Below are positions 7,514 to 12,075 of a stretch of 12,075 nucleotides of DNA, one piece after another. The position numbers and the translations under genes are program-made. Source of the DNA: an uncultured Clostridia bacterium (GTDB taxonomy: Bacteria; Bacillota; Clostridia; Oscillospirales; CAG-272); the NCBI GenBank assembly GCA_937898155.1, contig CALEJO010000190.1, forward strand, positions 1 through 12,075. The letters are read 5' to 3'. Position 1 is the first letter of the stretch. Each line of letters starts with the position of its first letter. Below the pieces are notes generated by a model that searched no databases, was not told the origin of the DNA, and saw nothing but the letters and a program-made list of their open reading frames with translations.

Positions 7514-9501
7514 AACATCGTCATCTTTCGCTCATTCTCATTCTGACCGCCATTTTCGTGCTTCTGCTCGCGTTTTCCGCTTCTGCTGCGTCGCAGGGCT
7601 TCCGCGTCACCGTGCGCGGTGAAAACGGCGAAACCGTTTTTATTTACCCCGAGGAAAAGGCGCTTTATTTGCCTTCGTCCGTGGACCTCTCTGCCGTTTT
7701 GATCGACTGGGACGGCGCGGATTTCACGTTCGTTTGCGGCGCGGTTTCCGGCTCCGTCAAGGCGGGCGAGCCCGTGGACATCGCCTCCCTGCCGCTGACC
7801 GAGGACGCTTACGGCTATCCTTGCCGCAAAATCTCGTTTTTGCAGGGCGGCAAAACCGCCGTTTACACCGTCTATCACGACGATTCCCTGCCGTCGTTCT
7901 TCATCGAATCCTCCAAAGGACTCGACTATATCAACGCGAGCAAAGAAAACCGCGATAAAAAAGCCAAATTTCTGATCCTCGACGAAACCGGCGAGACCGA
8001 ATACAGCGATTACGCCGCCGGCACGACCGCGGAGATCAAAGGACGCGGCAACGCGACGTGGGGCTATGCCAAAAAGGGCTATCAAGTCAAGCTCAATTCC
8101 AAAGCCAAGCTCTTCGGCATGGACAAAGCCAAAACGTGGATTCTGATTCCCAACTACTGCGATCAATCGCAGATGCACAACGCGCTCGCGTTCCATCTCG
8201 GCGACACGCTGGATCTGCCGTATAACATCGACTATCGCTATGTCAATCTCTATATCGACGGTTCCTATCGCGGCACTTACGTGCTCTGCGAAAAGGTGCA
8301 GATCGGTTCGGGCAGAATCGACATCGTCGAGCTCGAAAAAGAGAACGAAAACGCCAATCCGACCGTCGATTTCGACGCACTTCCCGTTCAGCGCGGCGGC
8401 GCGATCCCCGGAACGATCGTCACCTCGTATTCTTATGCCACGGGCTTCACCGCGCCCGCCGATATCACGGGCGGCTATCTCGTCGAGCTGGACAATATCT
8501 GGGGCACCTCCGAGCCGTGTCACTTCACGACGGCAAACGGAAGCACTTACGTGCTGAAATCGCCGGAATACGCCTCCAAGGCGGAGGTCGAATACATCGC
8601 CATGCTCATCGCCGATATGGAAGAAGCGATCTGCTCCCTCGACGGGTATAACTCCCTGGGCAAGCATTATTCCGACTATATCGACGTGGACAGCTTCGCG
8701 GGCGTTTACGCGGTCGAGGAAATGATGAAAAACTGGGACGCCTATAATTCCAGTATGTTTTTCTATAAGGACGCCGACCAAAACGGCGAGACCGCGAAAA
8801 TTTTCGCCGGCCCGCTCTGGGATTTCGATAACGTCCTCGGCAACATCAATTTCGAGCAATACGCCTCCGATCCGACGTTCCTGTGGGCGCAGGACGGCAA
8901 ATTCCAGAGCTATCCCCGCATCCTCGGCAAAAAACTGATGGCACACAAGGATTTCGCGGCGGTCGTGGCGGAGAAGATCGACGCGCTGTGTCTCGAGCTT
9001 CGTGACGCTCTCGACGCGGGCGGCTTCCTCGAAGCCACCTACGAAACGATCCACGATTCCGTTTTGATGGATCGCGCGCGCTGGGATATTCCGAATCCGT
9101 CGCGCTGGGTTCTTTCGAGTAGCGGCTATAAAAACGGCACCAAATTCGTGCATTTCGTGGATTTCGGAGCGCCGTTCGATGACGAGCCGACCACCGCGAT
9201 GGGATATCTGCGCTGGTTTCTCGCAAAACGCGCCGAGGCGCTTTTGCAGTCCATCGGCTCGGGAGAATTGCCCGATGAGCCCACCGAAATGACCGAAGAA
9301 ACCACGACGGTGGAAACAACCTCCGCCGAAATGACGAGCGTCGAAGCAACCACGCCCGATTCGACCGAAACGACGGTGGAATCGACCGACGCGCACGTCG
9401 AAAAAGAGCCGTCTTCGCTTCGCTGGGGCATTATCGCGATCCCGCTTGTGATCATCGTGATCCTCGCCGCGTTCTTCCTTTTGAAGAAGAAAAAAGGATA
9501 A
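7510..9501 (+). CDS. CotH-family protein kinase-like surface protein, C-terminally membrane-anchored
   Basis: A 663-residue protein starting at an ATG that overlaps the upstream stop, with AAAAGGAG (7497-7504) 5 nt before it. The N-terminus is a signal peptide: KHRH, a hydrophobic stretch, then ASA-A near residue 26. The CotH domain is marked by GRGNATWGY (178-186), 'GTYVLCEKVQIG', the Asn408-Trp-Asp410...Asn413 segment and GPLWDFD with Asp438 and Asp440. The last two match the catalytic and metal-binding acids of CotH kinases. The tail is a Thr/Glu-rich stalk (about 595-630), one transmembrane helix (640-658) and KKKKG, placing the domain outside the cell. In Bacillus, CotH phosphorylates spore-coat proteins; related domains occur in many Clostridial surface proteins with unknown targets. 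No LPXTG or dockerin is seen. Confidence 0.9.
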   Translation: MKHRHLSLILILTAIFVLLLAFSASAASQGFRVTVRGENGETVFIYPEEKALYLPSSVDLSAVLIDWDGADFTFVCGAVSGSVKAGEPVDIASLPLTEDAYGYPCRKISFLQGGKTAVYTVYHDDSLPSFFIESSKGLDYINASKENRDKKAKFLILDETGETEYSDYAAGTTAEIKGRGNATWGYAKKGYQVKLNSKAKLFGMDKAKTWILIPNYCDQSQMHNALAFHLGDTLDLPYNIDYRYVNLYIDGSYRGTYVLCEKVQIGSGRIDIVELEKENENANPTVDFDALPVQRGGAIPGTIVTSYSYATGFTAPADITGGYLVELDNIWGTSEPCHFTTANGSTYVLKSPEYASKAEVEYIAMLIADMEEAICSLDGYNSLGKHYSDYIDVDSFAGVYAVEEMMKNWDAYNSSMFFYKDADQNGETAKIFAGPLWDFDNVLGNINFEQYASDPTFLWAQDGKFQSYPRILGKKLMAHKDFAAVVAEKIDALCLELRDALDAGGFLEATYETIHDSVLMDRARWDIPNPSRWVLSSSGYKNGTKFVHFVDFGAPFDDEPTTAMGYLRWFLAKRAEALLQSIGSGELPDEPTEMTEETTTVETTSAEMTSVEATTPDSTETTVESTDAHVEKEPSSLRWGIIAIPLVIIVILAAFFLLKKKKG

Positions 9502-9505
9502 ATCA

Positions 9506-9570
9506 TCCGGCAAAACGCGCCGGAATCAAATCGGATAATCCTGCCGAACGGCTTGATTATAAATATTTAT
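9506..9570. other. Weak stem-loops and AT palindrome after the CotH gene
   Basis: A 6-bp GC stem TCCGGC/GCCGGA (9506-9511 with 9519-9524) begins 5 nt after the CotH stop but has no following T-run. AATCAA (9524-9529) can pair with TTGATT (9553-9558), with GCCG-AA-CGGC (9543-9552) just inside. A perfect 12-bp palindrome ATAAATATTTAT (9559-9570) follows. These may form a weak terminator for the CotH unit or the promoter region of the acetyltransferase; no good -35/-10 pair was found. Confidence 0.3.
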
Positions 9571-9586
9571 TTCAGGAGAGTGCTTT

Positions 9587-9622
9587 TTGTTCAAGCTCAA
9601 CACACCGGAGATTGTGGGCTGA
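9587..9622 (+). CDS. Possible 11-residue leader peptide upstream of the acetyltransferase
   Basis: A TTG codon at 9587 has AGGAGAG (9574-9580) upstream at ribosome-binding distance. It opens an 11-codon frame, MFKLNTPEIVG, ending at TGA 9620-9622. The stop codon directly abuts the left arm of the perfect hairpin at 9623. This geometry is typical of leader peptides in translation-coupled attenuation. The frame is very short, uses a rare start codon and has no recognised homologue, so it may be chance. Confidence 0.25.
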   Translation: MFKLNTPEIVG

Positions 9623-9658
9623 CCGGGAGGTTTGCCGACAATCGCACAAACCTCCCGG
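9623..9658 (+). promoter_or_regulatory. Perfect 12-bp hairpin in the acetyltransferase leader
   Basis: CCGGGAGGTTTG (9623-9634) and CAAACCTCCCGG (9647-9658) form a perfect 12-bp stem with a 12-nt loop. No T-run follows, so it is not a classical intrinsic terminator. The loop sequence ACAATC (9638-9643) is complementary to GATTGT (9610-9615) just upstream, which could give a pseudoknot. CCTCC in the right arm (9651-9655) is complementary to the GGAGG of the acetyltransferase ribosome binding site (9688-9692), so an alternative pairing could block translation. Confidence 0.55.
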
Positions 9659-9699
9659 CGTAGCGCCATTGAAGTCAACAATTTTCAGGAGGATAAACA

Positions 9700-10326
9700 A
9701 TGAAACAAAATGACATCATCATTCGTTTGGAAACAAAAGCAGAAGAAAGAGACGTCGAAAACCTCATCCGAGAATCGTTCTGGAACGTCTATCGTCCGGG
9801 TTGCAGCGAGCATTACGTGATGCACGTATTGCGAGACGATCCGGCGTTCATTCGGGAATTAGACCTCGTGATGGAGAAAGACGGCCGGCTGATCGGACAG
9901 AATATGTTCATGGAAACAGTCATCGAAGCCGACGACGGCAGAATCATCCCCGTTCTCATGATGGGGCCGATTTGCATCACGCCCGAGTTGAAACGCCGGG
10001 GCTACGGCAAAAAACTGCTCGACGCTTCCCTGCAAAAAGCCGCTGCGCTCGGCTACGGTGCGGTGCTTTTCGAGGGCAACATCGCGTTTTACGGCAAAAG
10101 CGGATTCGATTATGCCTCAAAATTCGGCATCCGGTATCACGATTTGCCCGAGGGCGCGGACGCATCGTTCTTTCTCTGCAAAGAGTTGATCCCGGGCTAT
10201 CTCGACGGCATCACCGGCGTTTATCAGACGCCGCAGGGCTATTACGTCAAGGATGCCGACGTGGAAGAATTCGACAAAGGATTCCCCGCCAAGGTGAAAT
10301 TGAAGCTCCCGGGGCAGTTAATCTGA
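9700..10326 (+). CDS. GNAT-family N-acetyltransferase
   Basis: A 208-residue cytoplasmic protein with the GNAT fold, using acetyl-CoA. Strand beta4 'VLMMGPICITPELKRRGYGKKLL' contains the pyrophosphate-binding loop R-R-G-Y-G-K (99-104), the Q/RxxGxG/A motif. It is followed by helix 'LDASLQKAAALGY' and 'AVLFEGNIAFYGKSGFDYAS', where the 'FYGKSGF' signature ends the acetyltransferase core. The layout resembles predicted N-acetyltransferases of the YhbS type. The C-terminal 60 residues (GYLDGITGVYQTPQGYYVKD...) form a family-style extension. The substrate is unknown. AGGAGGA (9687-9693) lies 6 nt before the ATG. It stands alone between a structured 198-nt leader region and a double terminator. Confidence 0.9.
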   Translation: MKQNDIIIRLETKAEERDVENLIRESFWNVYRPGCSEHYVMHVLRDDPAFIRELDLVMEKDGRLIGQNMFMETVIEADDGRIIPVLMMGPICITPELKRRGYGKKLLDASLQKAAALGYGAVLFEGNIAFYGKSGFDYASKFGIRYHDLPEGADASFFLCKELIPGYLDGITGVYQTPQGYYVKDADVEEFDKGFPAKVKLKLPGQLI

Positions 10327-10330
10327 ACGA

Positions 10331-10364
10331 AAAAAGAGGACAGACGCGAGTCTGTCTTCTTTTT
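10331..10364. terminator. Intrinsic terminator after the acetyltransferase, first hairpin
   Basis: A 15-bp stem (10331-10345 with 10350-10364) with a GCGA tetraloop and only one wobble position starts 4 nt after the stop codon. A-rich left and T-rich right ends let it work in both directions; on the minus strand it is the second terminator met by the permease transcript. Confidence 0.85.
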
Positions 10365-10371
10365 CATAACA

Positions 10372-10403
10372 AAAGGAGAGGTTTCCCTCTCCTTTGTTTT
10401 TTT
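10372..10403. terminator. Second hairpin with T7 tail, overlapping the permease stop codon
   Basis: A perfect 10-bp stem AAAGGAGAGG/CCTCTCCTTT (10372-10381 with 10386-10395) with a 4-nt loop is followed on the plus strand by G and then T7 (10397-10403). Read on the minus strand it lies 6 nt past the permease stop codon and is followed by TTTTG. With the first hairpin it insulates the converging acetyltransferase and permease genes. Confidence 0.85.
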
Positions 10404-11460
10404 AGACACCGCCGAAGCCGGAGTGTTCGATACCCTGGATCAGGTATCTCTGGCAGAACAAATACATCACGATCAGCGGCAGAATGACGAGCAGACCCGC
10501 GGTATTCTTGACCGCGATCTCGTAAGTCTGCACGTTCGCGCCGGCGGCGCTTTCGAGCGCTTTCAGCGTGGCCGGAACCTGACCCCAGAACTTCGTGCTG
10601 GTCAGCAGCAGGTGGGGCGTATCCGGCAGGAACGTGTTGATATAGAAGATATCCGTCCATTGCCACGAGAACGAAAGAATGAAGACCGTGATCAGCATCG
10701 GAACGGAGATCGGCAGGATGATGAGGAAGAACGTCTTGAAGACGCCATAGCCGTCCACATAAGAGGACTCCTCGAGCTCATCCGGCACGCCTCTGTAAAA
10801 CTGACGCATGATCAGGATAAACAAACCGTTCTTAAACGCAAGTCCCGTCAGCGAGAGCAAAATCAGCGGCAGATACGTATTGTAAATGCCCTGCGTCACG
10901 CCGATCGCCGAATAGAAGCCCGTCGCCTTCAAAAGTCCGAAGATGTCAAAATAGACAAACTTCTGCACGAAGGAGGACGAAAGAATCTGATGCGGCACGA
11001 TCATCGTCAGCATAACGACGAGGAAGAGGGCGTTGCGTCCTTTGAATTTGAACTTCGCGAATCCATAGCCGATGAATGCGCAGACAAACGTCTGAATGAC
11101 CGCGCAGATGGCAGAGAGGATAAACGAGTTCAGCATCGCTTTGAAATACTGGTTCTCCACGATCAGATACTTATAAGTATTGATCGTCGGATATTTCGGA
11201 ATCAGTTTGACGTCGCTCTGAATGAAATCGAGCGGGCTCATGAACGATGCCGAAATCTTCGAGAAGAACGGGAACAGAATGATATAGGAAATACCAAGCA
11301 GGAGAATAAAGCGGAAAAACGCGATCAGGAGCTTCGTATAGAAGTTGCTGTTCAGGTATTTGGCTTTCAACCGCTCTTTGCGAGAGGTGCGCTCAAATTC
11401 CACTCTGATTTTATTTTTCGATTCTTTCAGCACGCGCGGTGCGTTTTCAGGTTGATTCAT
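10402..11460 (-). CDS. Carbohydrate ABC transporter permease, MalG type
   Basis: A 352-residue inner-membrane permease of the binding-protein-dependent (MalG/CUT1) family. A basic, hydrophilic N-terminal tail of about 45 residues precedes the first helix (about 46-66). The ABC-binding EAA loop is 'DELEESSYVDGYGVFKTFFLIILPISVP', where the usual E-A-A is E-E-S but Asp-Gly and Leu-Pro are kept. It ends in 'GIEHSGFGGV', close to the common 'GlTaGavKG' tail. AAAGGAGGA (11471-11479) lies about 10 nt before the ATG. It follows the partner permease by 20 nt. The sugar cannot be told from the sequence. The solute-binding protein is expected upstream, beyond the window; the ATPase may be elsewhere. Codon use is visibly less GC-rich than in the metal-transport block. 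Confidence 0.9.
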   Translation of the reverse strand: MNQPENAPRVLKESKNKIRVEFERTSRKERLKAKYLNSNFYTKLLIAFFRFILLLGISYIILFPFFSKISASFMSPLDFIQSDVKLIPKYPTINTYKYLIVENQYFKAMLNSFILSAICAVIQTFVCAFIGYGFAKFKFKGRNALFLVVMLTMIVPHQILSSSFVQKFVYFDIFGLLKATGFYSAIGVTQGIYNTYLPLILLSLTGLAFKNGLFILIMRQFYRGVPDELEESSYVDGYGVFKTFFLIILPISVPMLITVFILSFSWQWTDIFYINTFLPDTPHLLLTSTKFWGQVPATLKALESAAGANVQTYEIAVKNTAGLLVILPLIVMYLFCQRYLIQGIEHSGFGGV

Positions 11461-11480
11461 AAAACCGTTCTCCTCCTTTC

Positions 11481-12075
11481 TCAGTCATTTCTGCGTTGAT
11501 AGAAGACAAATTTCTTTGCAATCAACGCAACAAGTCCGAGGGAAATGATCACGACGAAGAAGTATGCCCACGCGCCCGCAGAGTGCAAACCGACATCGTC
11601 GATTTCAAGGATCATCTGCATGACTTCGTTGGACTCTGCCGTGAACGAGTCGATGACCGTATAAATGGAGTTTGCAAGGATCATCGGGCTGATCATCGGG
11701 AAGGTGATCTTCCAGAAGGTCTCCCATCCCGTCGCGCCTTCCATCTGGCAGGATTCGTAAATCGACGGAGAGATGGACTGAAGTCCCGCGAGGAAGATCA
11801 GCATCTGAACGCCGGAACGGTTGACGATATTGTAAATATCGTTGACAAGTCCGACAACATAGTCAAGAAGCTCCTGACCGATGATCATGTTCTTGAACAA
11901 CCGCTGGACGTCCATCGCGGAAATGATTTCCTGGGTGTTGGAGGATCCGCCGTCACCCATATCGATCGCAGAGGTATCTCCCATGTAGGAGAGCAGCTGG
12001 TTCGACTGGTCGATCTTATCGATCAGACCTGTGGAAAGGATGACCGGAATGAAGAAGATTGCACGGAACGCCGCA
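11481..12075 (-). CDS. Carbohydrate ABC transporter permease, MalF type (5' part missing)
   Basis: The last 197 codons of a MalF/UgpA-type permease; the frame stays open to the right edge, so the start lies outside. The visible part begins with 'AAFRAIFFIPVIL', the usual MalF-family helix entry. An ATG at 11984 is therefore an internal Met, not the start. A polar stretch follows (GDTSAIDMGDGGSSNTQE), then 'IVNRSGVQMLIFLAGLQSI'. The EAA loop is 'SIYESCQMEGATGWETFWKITFPMISP', with E-S-C for E-A-A and conserved Glu-Gly and Pro. It ends with a transmembrane helix and 'KKFVFYQRRND'. It pairs with the MalG-type gene 20 nt downstream to form the membrane channel of a sugar importer. Confidence 0.9.
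   Translation of the reverse strand, partial: AAFRAIFFIPVILSTGLIDKIDQSNQLLSYMGDTSAIDMGDGGSSNTQEIISAMDVQRLFKNMIIGQELLDYVVGLVNDIYNIVNRSGVQMLIFLAGLQSISPSIYESCQMEGATGWETFWKITFPMISPMILANSIYTVIDSFTAESNEVMQMILEIDDVGLHSAGAWAYFFVVIISLGLVALIAKKFVFYQRRND

Noticed and set aside
7384..9513. A roughly 700-codon open frame on the minus strand opposite the CotH gene
   Set aside because: Its composition is low-complexity (Arg/Gly/Phe/Asp-rich), it has no domain and it mirrors a well-supported plus-strand gene.
9623..9658. The 12-bp hairpin as an intrinsic terminator
   Set aside because: It is followed by CGTAGCGCC rather than a T-run, so it lacks the U-tract an intrinsic terminator needs.
9580..9663. An alternative GTG-initiated 27-codon frame running through the hairpin
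   Set aside because: The GTG touches the ribosome binding site with no usable spacing, and the peptide shows no recognisable feature.
10423..11499. A plus-strand open frame of about 358 codons opposite the MalG-type permease
   Set aside because: It is rich in Arg, Asp, Glu and Gln, with no known domain. The minus-strand frame has clear permease helices and an EAA loop.
11482..11984. A start codon at 11984 as the beginning of the MalF-type gene
   Set aside because: The frame continues upstream without a stop to the window edge and encodes the conserved FRAIFFIPVIL helix, so 11984 is an internal Met.

Overview
The window looks like chromosomal DNA of a GC-rich member of the Bacillota, probably class Clostridia. 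The evidence is near-consensus sigma-A-type promoters, strong GGAGG ribosome binding sites, small single-domain FeoA and CopZ proteins, a CotH-type surface protein and a MalF/MalG-type sugar ABC transporter. The taxon is inferred from gene style, not from a marker gene. No mobile element, CRISPR array, rRNA or tRNA is visible. Most of the window is ordinary housekeeping and transport DNA.

Layout. (a) 1-4699, plus strand: a metal-transport block. feoA and feoB (ferrous iron uptake) are followed by a copper-handling pair, a CopZ-like chaperone and a CopA-like Cu(I) ATPase. The copper pair has its own strong promoter, embedded in the end of feoB. A second near-consensus promoter at 29-57 fires leftwards out of the window. 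(b) 4701-4745: a bidirectional terminator between converging genes. (c) 4761-6080, minus strand: a two-gene unit with a PHP-family phosphoesterase (histidinol-phosphatase type) first and a small nitroreductase second. (d) 6081-6223: a divergent promoter region with a near-perfect promoter in each direction. (e) 6224-9501, plus strand: a metallophosphoesterase with a C-terminal beta-sandwich-like region, overlapping by 4 nt a secreted, membrane-anchored CotH-family protein with a Thr/Glu-rich stalk. (f) 9502-9699: a structured non-coding gap with a possible 11-codon leader peptide directly abutting a perfect 12-bp hairpin. (g) 9700-10326: a GNAT acetyltransferase. (h) 10331-10403: two stacked hairpins forming a bidirectional terminator. 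(i) 10402-12075, minus strand: two ABC sugar permeases, MalG-type complete and MalF-type running off the right edge.

How the genes relate. feoAB imports Fe(II), while copZ-copA buffers and exports Cu(I). They sit together but appear to be separately promoted. The phosphoesterase/CotH pair is translationally coupled and may work on one surface-related pathway, though the two proteins are predicted to lie on opposite sides of the membrane. The permeases need a solute-binding protein and an ATPase encoded elsewhere. The observations most worth a second look are the leader/hairpin region before the acetyltransferase, the MPE-CotH pair with its altered metal-site motif, and the promoter arrangements.
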